DNA of 64,000 nt from NCBI GenBank assembly GCA_003134965.1, contig PLDA01000001.1, positions 1 through 64,000 on the forward strand, in the 5' to 3' direction. The notes under the pieces are model-generated. The model was not told where the DNA came from. It searched no databases and saw nothing but the letters and a program-made list of their open reading frames with translations. Source of the stretch: Vulcanimicrobium winogradskyi (GTDB taxonomy: Bacteria; Vulcanimicrobiota; Vulcanimicrobiia; Vulcanimicrobiales; Vulcanimicrobiaceae). Below are positions 1 to 8,465 of this stretch, piece after piece (within the stretch, counting starts at the first letter, position 1; each line of letters starts with the position of its first letter). Made by a program: the position numbers and the translations under genes.

Positions 1-1216
1 TCAGTTTTCGCCCGGCGTTAACAATCGAAATCGGTCTGCGATTGACCGAACGCGGGTCTGCAGAATCCGAATCGGCCGCGGTGACGTCGGCAGTATCTGT
101 TTCCGGTATGCATCCGAGGAGAAACGGAAGATATAGGTAGCACCATCCCCCGCTTAGAGCCGTCACGGCTACGGCCAGTTCGATGACCGAATTGAGGTTC
201 TCTCGTCCTACCGCTTTGGAGTAGAGATATGGTGCCGAGCAGTTCAGCTCGTAAGGATCGGCGCCGGTGGCGCGGACAGGGACGCCACAATTCGAAGCAA
301 AGGCGATTAGCTTAGAGCGGTCCGTGTGATGAAGCCTCGAAGACCGCAACAGTATACCATCGTGAGTCCTAGGCGCACGAACTAGCACGCGCCTTAGATC
401 GCGTTGGTCGTTAAGATATCGGGCCAAGGCTACAGGGTCGCCATCGATGATTGCTAAGGCAAGATACGTCGAGAAGGCAAAGTCACTGATTGGAATGTCT
501 TCATATCCTAGCTCGGCAAAGTATTTTAATCCATCTAGATCACAGTCGATCTGAGCCATGACCTCGAGGCCTCTGCCACGGATAAGATCGGCGAGTTTCT
601 CCGCTAGCTGGTACACACCAGCAAGGTGCCTAATGTTCTGCCCGAGGGCTTTTGCGTAGTACGCTGGTGCGTCAAGGCGAACTCCCCATACGCCGCAGCG
701 AGCCAGTTGGCCGAGGTGGCAGTCAATCTCAGTCAAGACCCTTTCGTTGTCCAACCGCACGTCGACTGCATACTTCGTGAACGTTTGCCATAGGTACCAT
801 GTCTCTTCGGCAATGTCGTACGGATGAAGCACTCGCTGTCCCCGGGGAGAAAGTGGCCCAACCTCCGGCCCTTCCACCTTGTAGCCGTGCAAGACGGCTG
901 AAGCGGTCTTTGGGCAATCAAAGAACTCGGCTACCCACTTGTGATTGATGCCTACGTGATTGTAAATGCCGTCGACGATCACGCGGCGCCTACTGGCGCA
1001 GGAAGATATATCGTCCCACGTGCCTAGATCCGTGCGTACATCGCGCAGAGTGTCTGGCGCGAAACCAAAGTCTCCAGCACTGGGGTAAAAAGGCAGTAGG
1101 TGAACCGCGACCTGTTGAGGCGCGAACGACTCGAGAAAGTTGGAGAGGCGTCCGATGCGGGATGGGCCGGCGCCAAGAACAGGTAGGCTGTCGGCGTACG
1201 CGCCTACAATGAGCAT
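1..1216 (-). CDS. GH13_18-like (sucrose phosphorylase-type) protein, partial at 3' end
   Basis: The reverse strand is open from an ATG at 1216 to the window edge, about 405 codons with no stop, so the C-terminus is missing. The four GH13 regions are visible in order: DGIYNHVG (region I), GVRLDAPAYYAK with the nucleophile Asp (II), LEVMAQID (III) and THDGI with the transition-state Asp (IV). An early HLLPFYPSAGDFGF segment and a late YELNCSAPYLYS segment resemble sucrose and related glycoside phosphorylases of GH13_18, which act on alpha-glucosides using phosphate. Region III is odd: the family has Glu as general acid/base (EVLVEIH-type) and this protein has Gln (codon read at 551-553). It may be inactive or changed in function. 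A purine-rich GGGGGAGGGA stretch lies just upstream of the ATG. There is no signal peptide, so it is probably cytoplasmic. Confidence 0.8.
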   Translation of the reverse strand, partial: MLIVGAYADSLPVLGAGPSRIGRLSNFLESFAPQQVAVHLLPFYPSAGDFGFAPDTLRDVRTDLGTWDDISSCASRRRVIVDGIYNHVGINHKWVAEFFDCPKTASAVLHGYKVEGPEVGPLSPRGQRVLHPYDIAEETWYLWQTFTKYAVDVRLDNERVLTEIDCHLGQLARCGVWGVRLDAPAYYAKALGQNIRHLAGVYQLAEKLADLIRGRGLEVMAQIDCDLDGLKYFAELGYEDIPISDFAFSTYLALAIIDGDPVALARYLNDQRDLRRVLVRAPRTHDGILLRSSRLHHTDRSKLIAFASNCGVPVRATGADPYELNCSAPYLYSKAVGRENLNSVIELAVAVTALSGGWCYLYLPFLLGCIPETDTADVTAADSDSADPRSVNRRPISIVNAGRKL

Positions 1217-1792
1217 CCCGTCCCTCCCCCTGGCGCGGCGCTAAAGTGGCTTAGGTCAAGCCATCATCTGTACGGCAGTGATCCTGCGTGTGTCGAGCTT
1301 AATTAGGCGGCGACGAGTTTTTCCTTGACAATGGGGAAGGCTGACGATAAACGTCTGCCCTCCCATGGCCATTAGCACTTGAAACCTCAGAATGTTAGGA
1401 AAAGGTGCACCGCGACGATCCCGATGGACCACGCGGATTGGTTCTTTCGGCTGCAGCTCGCGGTTCTAATATCGCCTGCCAGGTCGATGCGACCCTCATC
1501 GTCGAAAGTGCGTGCGCTCGGAGCAGCGTGGACAGCGAATGTATCTGCGAGAGCGTACGGATCATGGGATACGCTCGTCACCCGATACTAACAGCGGGGA
1601 AAAGGCAGAAAAGACGCCTTTGCGGCGCGTTGCTTAGGCGGTTCTAACACAGTCCGACCGGCTGGCGGTCGCTGGCGGGCATCGCCGTCTCTGGCAACCC
1701 CACGGGAAATTGTTGGCCCGCCGAGGGCCTCACGCCGAGACACAGTCTACCGCGGCGGATAGCGCGGCGTCAAATCTGCGGTCAACTCGTTG
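1217..1792. other. Intergenic stretch with no supported gene
   Basis: Short open frames occur here (for example 1387-1581 on the reverse strand), but none shows a recognisable domain, a convincing ribosome-binding site or a similar copy elsewhere in the window. I see no tRNA-like or riboswitch-like structure. Confidence 0.5.
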
Positions 1793-1817
1793 CCTCGATA
1801 GCGCGGCGGCTTTGATC

Positions 1818-2117
1818 TTACGCATGGTCCGCATCCGCCAGGAAGCACAACATCCGATAGCGGCCCGCTGAAGCGGTGTCAATATACAAGCCGGCGCGAC
1901 GAAGCACCGTGATGTCACGATAAAACGATCTTCTCGAGACGCCGAAGCGGTGCCGGTAGTGTGCGATCGTCACGGGTTCGTGGCGAGCGAACCGCGTCGT
2001 AAGCCAGATGAGACGTACGAGTCGGAATCCGATACCTTCACTCGAGGCATGCGGCGGGCGCGGATAAGGACGCGCCGGGGAGATCGACGCGGACGCGTCG
2101 AATCGGGCGACTGTCAT
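1818..2117 (-). CDS. Small HTH (DeoR/WYL-type N-terminal) DNA-binding protein, copy A
   Basis: This encodes a 99-aa protein. Residues about 30-95 form an HTH_11-like winged helix: RLVRLIWLTTRF, then the recognition-helix region FGVSRRSFYRDITVLRRAGL and a GRYRM wing. That is the pattern seen at the N-terminus of DeoR and WYL regulators. The WYL or sugar-sensing C-terminal domain is absent, so this is a stand-alone DNA-binding module. The ATG at 2117 is preferred over one at 2165 because it matches the start of the near-identical copy at 7933-8232 and leaves room for a promoter at 2178-2205. It is transcribed away from a broken small ORF in the same repeat. The cellular target is unknown; autoregulation of the divergent region is an inference. 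Confidence 0.7.
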   Translation of the reverse strand: MTVARFDASASISPARPYPRPPHASSEGIGFRLVRLIWLTTRFARHEPVTIAHYRHRFGVSRRSFYRDITVLRRAGLYIDTASAGRYRMLCFLADADHA

Positions 2118-2177
2118 TCGGTGGCTAGCTCCATCGGGTGACGGACTCGGTCGGTGTTTGCGCACCGGCCGAGTCGC

Positions 2178-2205
2178 TTTATCATTCGCGCAAAGCGCGT
2201 GTCAA
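2178..2205 (-). promoter_or_regulatory. Putative sigma70 promoter for HTH gene, copy A
   Basis: On the reverse strand a perfect -35 TTGACA (2205-2200) is followed after 16 bp by GATAAA (2183-2178) as a weak -10. The same elements are conserved in repeat copy B (8293-8320). Confidence 0.5.
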
Positions 2206-2350
2206 CATTATAGCATTACCTCGTGCAGCGATCAACGTCGAACATCAATGTGCGAATCGCAATTCGCCGGCGACGATCCTTCAGATCGGTGCAAGACGTC
2301 CGACGCGAAGGCCGCGCAGCCGCAGCCGAGCGCGAAGGAACGGACAACAC

Positions 2351-2620
2351 CTGCCAAAGGTCGGATCAATCGAGTTGAAGACCGCGCGAGTAGAGGGTTT
2401 TCGCGCAATCCGATATCTCGATTGAACCGACGTTCGCGGCGATCGGCAAGGCATGCCGTCGTGGCTGTACGAGCGTGCTGCGCGCGATGCGTGGAGCGTC
2501 GCGGACTGGCGGCGCGAACGTTTCGGCAACACGTACCCGCTTCGCCGTCGACGTGTTAGACGGCGACGTAGTGACCACCGGCGAGACCCTGCTCGAAACC
2601 GTGCGCGACACATACGACCA
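2351..2620 (+). pseudogene. Degenerate small ORF of the direct repeat, copy A
   Basis: Comparison with copy B (8466-8745) suggests an ancestral protein of roughly 90 aa. It began (M)PKVGSIELK-ARVEGFRA, continued through WLYERAARDAWSVADWRRER and ended VLDG.G.VVT-TLLETVRD-YD. In this copy the initiator is CTG instead of ATG, and the reading frame shifts after SIELKTARVEGFRA and again near FGNTYP. The stretch around 2455-2540 still reads as convincing protein (WLYERAARDAWSVADWRRER) where copy B is garbled, so the two copies are decaying independently. I do not recognise the family. Confidence 0.5.
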
Positions 2621-2879
2621 AGCTGACCCCGATCGGTGCTGGCCGGTCTTGCCATCGTCCCGGCGGCCAGGGTATAAATGCGACAGGGATGGCGGCTCCG
2701 CTAACGCGGGGTCGTCCTCCCTCCCCGCGCCGATGTCGTCGCACCACGTCAGGTGCCCAGGAACGGCGGGTTTCTAGACGCGCCTCCGGCGGCCCGGGCG
2801 AATCGCCTTTCGTTCACGGTTCCTCATTCGTCGCTATCGGTACAGAGGGTCGCGAAGCCGTGGCCGCGAGGACGGGTTC

Positions 2880-5621
2880 TTACGGCACGAAGCGCCAGTA
2901 CCGTGGCTGTGCCTTGGGGATTGGTATCAGTCCGAATCGAGGCAGCTTTTTACCCTCCAGGACTTGAGCGATGTCGCCCAGCACGCTGCGCTCGGAACTG
3001 AAATACCCGTGTCCGAGAATATCCGTGCCCATCTCGGTCGCGTCGATCGTCGTCATTCCTCGTACGATGACGGGGCTGGTGGCGTCACCGGCCCGGTTGT
3101 CTTTGTGAACCCTGCCCGACCCCTTCAATGCCTTGTCCTTCGACGACGCATACAGGGTGACGGCATCGGATTGCGCGAGCATGGCGCCCGATAGCTGCAC
3201 GAAGATGCCGCGGTCGACGTCCGGCGCTGCGAAAATGACTGTCTTGAACCGGGGCGCCTTCGCGGCTCCGGAAAGCTTCGCAACAGCGCTCGAAACAGCA
3301 CGGCCTCCCATCGAATGAGTGATAACATGGATCGTCCGAATCTTCGTTCTCTTCGGGAGGTCGGTCAGGAACGCTTCGAGGTGAGGCTCCGTCCAGATGA
3401 CCGCATCCTCGTCGGCCAGATATGATCCGTATGTGGCTCCCGACGGCCATGAGTAGAGGATTGCGGCACCCGGAAAATCGAGGTCGTGCGCCATCTGCGC
3501 GGTTCGGCGCGCGGCGTCCTCGAACGACATGTGGTAGCCATGGACGAACACGAACGCGCTCTCGTCACCGCCGGACTCGAGAGCCTTATAGAAATCGTCT
3601 TCGGGGAGCTCGTCGACTTTCTGTAGGATGATATGCCGTTCGGGATCCGCGCGGAACTGCCACCATAGGATCTTGCGGGGCGAGTTGAGCTCACCGATAT
3701 GCCGACGATCGTAGTTGGGAATGCTCACCTGGCAGCGGCCGAAGTAGAGTCGTTCGTCTTTCTCGTCGGAGCGTCTGCCGCGGTACGTTCCGTAACCGGT
3801 TCGCTCGCGATCCGTCGCGTAGAAGATCTCGCGGACGAGGTAGTTGGCCTCGGACGCGTCGACACGACGGGCTCCCGCTCCGGACCGATCTCGATCTGCG
3901 GCCCCGCTCGCGTCACCCGGCCTCGCGGTGCCGCCGGCGAACTCAATCGCTGCACGTTGCGGGATCTCCACCTCGGTAGCCCCCTCGTAACGGGCCTCCG
4001 AGCGTGTCGCTTCAGGGATACTCGCGGCTTCGAACACCGCTTCGGATCTGTCGGCGATCAGCGCTTCCGTCGTCAACACCAGCGCGCCGATCGACGCCGC
4101 GTTCTGAAGCGCGCAACGCGTCACCTTGAACGGCTCCACGATGCCGGCTTCCATCATGTTGACGAGGCCGCCGCTCATCGCGTCGAAACCGAAACCAGGT
4201 CGCGTCCGCTGCACCCGAGCCACTTGGACGGAGCCCTCGAACCCCGCGTTCACGGCGATCTGCCGAAGCGGCGCTTCCAGCGAGCGCCGTACGACGTCGA
4301 CCCCGATTCTCTCGTCGAAGGTCGCGGTCGTCGACCACAGTTCTCTGAGCGCCGCGCCCGCATGAACCAGCGAGCTCCCGCCGCCGGGGATCATCCCCTC
4401 CTCGACCGCGGCGCGCGTCGCCGAAATCGCATCTTCGATGCGGCCCTTTTTTTCCTTCAACTCGGTCTCGGTGGCGGCACCCACCTGGATCACTGCGACG
4501 GCGCCCGAGAGCTTTGCGATACGATCGTGGAGCGCATCTCGCTTGTCGGTGTCATCACTCTCTTCGATGCGCCGCTTGATTCCCGCGATTCGATCCTCGA
4601 TCGCGTCTTTGGCACCGCCGCCTTCGACGATCGTCGTCTCAGTCTTCGTCACGGAGACGGTCTTCGCGCGGCCGAGAAGCGCGACGGAAGTACGGTCCAA
4701 GCGCAGACCGAGCTCTTCCGAGATGACGGTCGCGCCGGTAAGTGCGGCGATGTCCCCCAGCGTTTCGGTGCGCCGCTCGCCGTACCCGGGCGCCTTCACC
4801 GCGACCGTCGTGAAGGTTCCGCGAAGCTTGTTCACGACGAGCGTCGCGAGCGCTTCCTCTGCGACGTCCTCGGCGATCACGAGCAGCGGCTTTTGCTCGC
4901 CGACCAGCTTCTCGAGGATCGGAAGGATGTCGGCGATGGCCGTGATCTTGCGGTCGGTCACGAGAACGTACGCATCGTTGAGCGTCGCCACCATGCGCTC
5001 GGAGTCCGTGACCATATACGGTGACACGTAGCCGGTTGCCAAAACCATGCCGCTCTTCATCTCGACCGTGGTTGTCAGCGTTCGCGATTCCTCGACGCTG
5101 ATGACGCCGTCTTTGCCCACCGCGTGCATGGCGTCGGCTATCAGCCGGCCAATAGAATGGTCGTTCGCTGACATCGCGGCGATCTGTGCGATCTTTTCCG
5201 TGGAGTCGACTGGCTCGACGAGGAACTGCATCTCGCCGAGCGCCGCCTCGACGGCCTGCTCGATGCCTCTCTTGATGAGCTGCGGGTTCGAGCCGGCCGT
5301 CACGTGGCGCAAACCCTCGCGAACGATCGCCTGCGCGAGAACCGTCGCGGTCGTCGTGCCGTCGCCGACGATGTCGTTGGTTCTTGACGCAACTTCCTTC
5401 ATGAGCTGGGCGCCCATGTTCTCGAACTGATCGCTGAGCTCGATCTCCTTCGCGATCGTCACGCCGTCGTTCGTGATCGTAGGTGAACCGTAAGCTCGGT
5501 TCAGGACGACGTTGCGCCCTTTCGGGCCCAGCGTGACCCTTACCGCATCGGCGAGCACGCTCGCGCCGCGCGCCAGCGCGCGCCGCGCATTCGCGTCGAA
5601 GACAACTTGCTTTGCAGCCAT
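2880..5621 (-). CDS. GroEL chaperonin fused to C-terminal DUF900 alpha/beta hydrolase
   Basis: This single open frame encodes 913 aa. Residues about 1-525 are a complete GroEL. They carry the nucleotide-site motifs VTLGPKGRNVVL, TITNDGVTIAKEIEL and GDGTTTATVLA, the ATPase Asp in RIEDAISATRAAVEEG, and an apical face with GYVSPY and EALATLVVNKLRG. The usual Gly-Met tail is replaced by an acidic/Ala/Arg-rich linker (about 530-600). Residues about 600-913 match DUF900 hydrolases: FYATDRERTGYGT, oxyanion region FVHGYHMSF, nucleophile Ser770 in THSMGGRAV, a likely acid Asp in APDVD, and His871 in ILGHGYF. Both halves keep their key residues. No groES lies nearby, so this is presumably an extra chaperonin. 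A cis-acting maturation or tethered esterase role is only inference. It sits between direct repeats, next to a RES toxin-antitoxin pair. Confidence 0.9.
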   Translation of the reverse strand: MAAKQVVFDANARRALARGASVLADAVRVTLGPKGRNVVLNRAYGSPTITNDGVTIAKEIELSDQFENMGAQLMKEVASRTNDIVGDGTTTATVLAQAIVREGLRHVTAGSNPQLIKRGIEQAVEAALGEMQFLVEPVDSTEKIAQIAAMSANDHSIGRLIADAMHAVGKDGVISVEESRTLTTTVEMKSGMVLATGYVSPYMVTDSERMVATLNDAYVLVTDRKITAIADILPILEKLVGEQKPLLVIAEDVAEEALATLVVNKLRGTFTTVAVKAPGYGERRTETLGDIAALTGATVISEELGLRLDRTSVALLGRAKTVSVTKTETTIVEGGGAKDAIEDRIAGIKRRIEESDDTDKRDALHDRIAKLSGAVAVIQVGAATETELKEKKGRIEDAISATRAAVEEGMIPGGGSSLVHAGAALRELWSTTATFDERIGVDVVRRSLEAPLRQIAVNAGFEGSVQVARVQRTRPGFGFDAMSGGLVNMMEAGIVEPFKVTRCALQNAASIGALVLTTEALIADRSEAVFEAASIPEATRSEARYEGATEVEIPQRAAIEFAGGTARPGDASGAADRDRSGAGARRVDASEANYLVREIFYATDRERTGYGTYRGRRSDEKDERLYFGRCQVSIPNYDRRHIGELNSPRKILWWQFRADPERHIILQKVDELPEDDFYKALESGGDESAFVFVHGYHMSFEDAARRTAQMAHDLDFPGAAILYSWPSGATYGSYLADEDAVIWTEPHLEAFLTDLPKRTKIRTIHVITHSMGGRAVSSAVAKLSGAAKAPRFKTVIFAAPDVDRGIFVQLSGAMLAQSDAVTLYASSKDKALKGSGRVHKDNRAGDATSPVIVRGMTTIDATEMGTDILGHGYFSSERSVLGDIAQVLEGKKLPRFGLIPIPKAQPRYWRFVP

Positions 5622-5668
5622 GTTCGTTCCGGCGACCCTTCCCGCGCTCGCCTGGAAAGCGCATTGCT

Positions 5669-5697
5669 AGTGTAGCGCTGCTTAGCGTTACTGCCAA
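5669..5697 (-). promoter_or_regulatory. Sigma70-type promoter of the GroEL-DUF900 gene
   Basis: On the reverse strand TTGGCA (5697-5692) and TACACT (5674-5669) are separated by exactly 17 bp, about 48 bp upstream of the ATG. No CIRCE element (TTAGCACTC-N9-GAGTGCTAA) is present, so HrcA control is not supported. Confidence 0.6.
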
Positions 5698-5823
5698 GCG
5701 TAACCGAGTATTTGCGCCGCCAGAACCCTAGAGCCGGAAGGCGGCGGTGTAAAGAGAACTGTAATCGGACTTGTAATCCACCCCATAATAGGGTAGTCTA
5801 TGGCAATGAACGAGGGACGATAG

Positions 5824-6210
5824 ATGGAGAGAATTCGCCCGCGGTCCTCTACCCCGACGGACCCAGCTCGGTTGGCAGCCGTCGATCGAATGGAGCCATA
5901 CGAAGTCGCGACAGAACTCGTGAACGTTGTGGGCGCTAAGATCGCGGCTGCGGCGGGCGGCGTGGGAGCCACGCGACTCGTCCGCGATTGGGTGAATCAG
6001 ACCCGAGTGCCGACTCGGCCCACAGCTCTGGCGACGGCTCTAAAAGCAGCGCGTGCAATCGCCGACCGCGACGGCGAAATTGTCGCACAGCGCTGGTTTG
6101 TGGGGACGAACCAATATCTTGCGCATCGATCCCCGATTGAGGTTCTTGCGGACAACACGCCCGAGGGTCGCACCCAGGTCATGCAAGCTGCCATCGCGTT
6201 CACTGAGTGA
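5824..6210 (+). CDS. Xre/MbcA/ParS-type antitoxin (DUF2384-like)
   Basis: This encodes a 128-aa protein. Its C-terminal part (about 85-125) has the DUF2384/MbcA-ParS-Xre pattern: IVAQRWFVGTNQYLAHRSPI, then a Leu-rich DNTPEGRTQVMQAAIAF helix. That is the toxin-binding half of RES-partner antitoxins. The N-terminal part is helical and presumably contains the DNA-binding fold. The stop overlaps the GTG start of the RES toxin (GTGA), a typical coupled antitoxin-toxin arrangement. It is expected to neutralise the toxin and repress the operon. The ATG at 5824 follows a modest AGGGAC Shine-Dalgarno. The locus is enclosed by the 850-bp direct repeats. Confidence 0.8.
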   Translation: MERIRPRSSTPTDPARLAAVDRMEPYEVATELVNVVGAKIAAAAGGVGATRLVRDWVNQTRVPTRPTALATALKAARAIADRDGEIVAQRWFVGTNQYLAHRSPIEVLADNTPEGRTQVMQAAIAFTE

Positions 6211-6890
6211 GTTTCACAGTCGCGCGGGTGCCGGCTAGACTCTTTCGCCTCTCGCGCTCGTCCGATCCCACGAAGTTCACCGAATGGCGCTATCTCGCCA
6301 ACTCTGCACGCGGCCGATGGAGTGACCCTGAAAGCGAGTACCGGGTACTCTACACAGCCGATTCAGAAGTCGGTGCGTATGTCGAGGTCCTCCAAGATCT
6401 CCGTCCTCGGCAGCTGGCGCTCGATATCCTCAAGACGATTGACGACAACGGCGAGTTTGGCGATTCCATCGCCTCAGTAGAAGCAGCGGCCCGCGAGCGT
6501 CTTCGGCAATTCTATTTCACAACTCTGTTGACTGCTACCGAAGACCTGGTCGTCGATCTCGCAGCAGGTGCCTCTCGAACAGAGATCGAGGCGCGCCTTG
6601 CGGATGACCTCGGCGGTCGACCCGTGAAGATCGGCGATTTCAGTGGCGGAGACTATGATTTCACGGGGAAAGTCTCCCGGCTGGTCTTCACTGCGGTGAC
6701 AGATGAGCAACGCGCATACGCCGGGCTCGCTGCCGCGAGCGCCGAGCATGCTCGTACCATTTGCTTCACGTACTATGAAAGCGGTAGAGAAACAAACGAG
6801 CTGCGCGGCTATCTCTACGGTCATACCGTGAGGCCCGCTCTGCTCGAGGACGCATATGTTCGCGCAGCGATTGACCATCTGTTGTCATAG
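6207..6890 (+). CDS. RES-domain toxin
   Basis: This encodes a 227-aa protein starting at a GTG that overlaps the antitoxin stop. The RES fold signature is clear in residues about 8-60: RLFRLSRS, WRYLANSARGRWSDPESEYR, VLYTADSEVGAYVEVL. This gives the conserved Arg, the GRW segment, the YTA segment and the following Glu. RES toxins such as MbcT modify or degrade NAD+ and arrest growth. The protein is longer than the smallest RES toxins, with a helical middle and a tail rich in conserved-looking aromatic residues (ICFTYYESGRE). It pairs with the upstream DUF2384-like gene. The likely function is persistence or stabilisation of the flanking island, but the exact chemistry is inferred from the family. 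Confidence 0.85.
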   Translation: MSFTVARVPARLFRLSRSSDPTKFTEWRYLANSARGRWSDPESEYRVLYTADSEVGAYVEVLQDLRPRQLALDILKTIDDNGEFGDSIASVEAAARERLRQFYFTTLLTATEDLVVDLAAGASRTEIEARLADDLGGRPVKIGDFSGGDYDFTGKVSRLVFTAVTDEQRAYAGLAAASAEHARTICFTYYESGRETNELRGYLYGHTVRPALLEDAYVRAAIDHLLS

Positions 6891-6902
6891 AGTGCCGCGG
6901 CT

Positions 6903-6929
6903 GTTCGGACAATGTTGGATTGTCCGAAC
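6903..6929. terminator. Perfect 11-bp hairpin downstream of the RES toxin
   Basis: Arms GTTCGGACAAT and ATTGTCCGAAC are perfectly complementary around a 5-base loop, 13 bp after the toxin stop and 34 bp before the next start codon. There is no clear T tract. It could be a terminator or a protein-binding site for the next gene. Confidence 0.5.
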
Positions 6930-6963
6930 GCCTTGCCTAGATCGCGCAAGGAAGAATGTTTAG

Positions 6964-7665
6964 ATGACCGATCCCGAACTGATACAGGCGCTAGATGGAA
7001 TTAGATCCACCATGGTGTCCGTTTCGACCGGCGGTGCGCGGATCGATGACGTCAATCCGCAATTTCGGCAGTCCTACGACCTCGTCGCGGCAGAGCTCAA
7101 GCGCCGTGGAATTCCGAACAACCTACCCTACTCAGACCTTTGGGACTGGCACGGCCGATGGTCGAACGGCGACATGCCGAACTACCGATCGCGCCGGGCG
7201 TTTGTTGCCGAAGTATTCAATCCATTGGTGAAACGAATAAGCACGGGTTTCCCCGTGCAATTCGAGCCTACAGGGTGGGAGCGAGTCGATCGGACTGTAT
7301 CCGAGCTGCGAGATCGCCTTGCGGCGGCGACGGTGGAAGAACAATTCCAGGCAGTCGGCTTGCTGTGCCGTGAAGCGCTGATTTCAGTGGCTCAAGCGGT
7401 CTACGTAGCAGGTCGACATCCATCACCCGATGGTGTCGTGCCGAGCTCCACCGACGCCAAGCGGCAACTTGAAGCATACATCCTAATAGAATTCGCCGGC
7501 GGAACGAATGAACACGCTCGAAAGTTCGTACGGTCCGCTCTAGATCTCTCTGTAACTCTGCAGCATAAGCGAACCGCGACAATTCGCGACGCGGCCATGT
7601 GCGTCGATGCTACAACGGCGGTGATCAACGTAATAGCCGTTGCATCGGGGCGAAGAGATCCATAG
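6964..7665 (+). CDS. Conserved hypothetical protein, helical C-terminal domain
   Basis: This encodes a 233-aa soluble protein with no signal peptide or membrane segment. The N-terminal third contains DLWDWHGRWSNG and a Phe-rich RRAFVAEVFNPL stretch. The C-terminal half is predicted helical, with motifs FQAVGLLCREALISVAQ, DAKRQLEAYI and ALDLSVTLQHKRTAT. The Arg/His-containing helices are reminiscent of HEPN-type folds found in abortive-infection proteins, but I cannot assign it to a family. The ATG follows AAGGAAGAATGTTTAG with an acceptable purine-rich Shine-Dalgarno. It stands alone after the RES pair and is the last gene before repeat copy B. Composition is less GC-rich than the core part of the window. 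Confidence 0.65.
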   Translation: MTDPELIQALDGIRSTMVSVSTGGARIDDVNPQFRQSYDLVAAELKRRGIPNNLPYSDLWDWHGRWSNGDMPNYRSRRAFVAEVFNPLVKRISTGFPVQFEPTGWERVDRTVSELRDRLAAATVEEQFQAVGLLCREALISVAQAVYVAGRHPSPDGVVPSSTDAKRQLEAYILIEFAGGTNEHARKFVRSALDLSVTLQHKRTATIRDAAMCVDATTAVINVIAVASGRRDP

Positions 7666-7932
7666 GGTTAACTTTCTCACAACCCAAGAGGAAGCACGGC
7701 CGAGACGAACGCTTGGCCGACACGGCCTTCTGGTTCTCGCTGTCCGTAAGGGTAGGTTTCGGAACTTGCGCGCCCTTGCGTTAAAGGTCAATGGCGGCAA
7801 AGCCGCGACGATGTGCACGGTCCGAACAAGGCGGATCGGACGCATGCAGGATCGCGATCCGGCAGATCCGCTGGTTTGACCGCGCCTAAGGGTCGGCCAT
7901 CTGCGGACCTCGATAGCGCGGCTGCTTTCATC

Positions 7933-8232
7933 CTACGCATGGTCGGTATCGGCCAGAAAGCACAACATCCGATAGCGGCCCGCTGAAGCGGTGTCAATAT
8001 ACAAGCCGGCGCGACGAAGCACCGTGATGTCACGATAAAACGATCTTCTCGAGACGCCGAAGCAGTACCGGTAGTCTGCGATCGACACAGGTTCGTGGCG
8101 AGCGAACCGCGTCGTAAGCCAGATGAGACGTACGAGTCGGAATCCGATACCTTCGCTTGAGGCATGCGGTGGGCGCGGATAAGGACGCGCCGGGGAGATC
8201 GACGCGGACGCGTCGAATCGGGCGACTGTCAT
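7933..8232 (-). CDS. Small HTH (DeoR/WYL-type N-terminal) DNA-binding protein, copy B
   Basis: This encodes 99 aa, nearly identical to the product of 1818-2117, with substitutions clustered before the recognition helix (EPVSIADYRYCFGVS versus EPVTIAHYRHRFGVS). The winged-helix core FGVSRRSFYRDITVLRRAGL is unchanged, so DNA specificity may be kept. There is no effector domain. The reading frame is intact in both copies while the divergent ORF is not, suggesting the HTH gene is the part under selection. The function is unknown. Confidence 0.7.
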   Translation of the reverse strand: MTVARFDASASISPARPYPRPPHASSEGIGFRLVRLIWLTTRFARHEPVSIADYRYCFGVSRRSFYRDITVLRRAGLYIDTASAGRYRMLCFLADTDHA

Positions 8233-8292
8233 TCGGTGGGTTGCTCCATCGGGTGACCGACTCGGTCGGTGTTAACGCACCGGCCGAGTCGC

Positions 8293-8320
8293 TTTATCAT
8301 TCGCGCAAAGCGCGTGTCAA
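8293..8320 (-). promoter_or_regulatory. Putative sigma70 promoter for HTH gene, copy B
   Basis: Reverse-strand TTGACA (8320-8315), a 16-bp spacer and GATAAA (8298-8293) are the same as in copy A. Confidence 0.5.
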
Positions 8321-8465
8321 CATTATAGCATTACGTCATGCGGCAATCAACGTCGATCATCAATGTGCGAATCGCAATTCGCCGGCGACGATCCTTCAGA
8401 TCGGCGCAACACGTCCGACGCGAAGGCCGCGCAGTCGCAGCCCAGCGCGAAGGAACGGACAACAC

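Larger units (their letters stand above)
1793..2641. repeat. Long direct repeat, copy A (partner 7908-8763)
   Basis: From CCTCGATAGCGCGGC to GACCCC-ATCGGT this stretch matches 7908-8763 in the same orientation with scattered substitutions and small indels. I estimate around nine in ten bases identical by eye. Each copy holds a reverse-strand HTH gene, a promoter region and a divergent degenerate small ORF. The two copies enclose about 5.3 kb carrying the GroEL-DUF900 fusion, a RES toxin-antitoxin pair and one unknown gene. I see no terminal inverted repeats or transposase. Confidence 0.85.

Noticed and set aside
1387..1581. Small reverse-strand frame upstream of the GH13-like gene
   Set aside because: It reads plausibly, but there is no Shine-Dalgarno, domain or second copy to support it.
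5622..5823. CIRCE/HrcA-type control site expected before a groEL gene
   Set aside because: No TTAGCACTC inverted repeat is present; only an ordinary sigma70-like promoter is seen.
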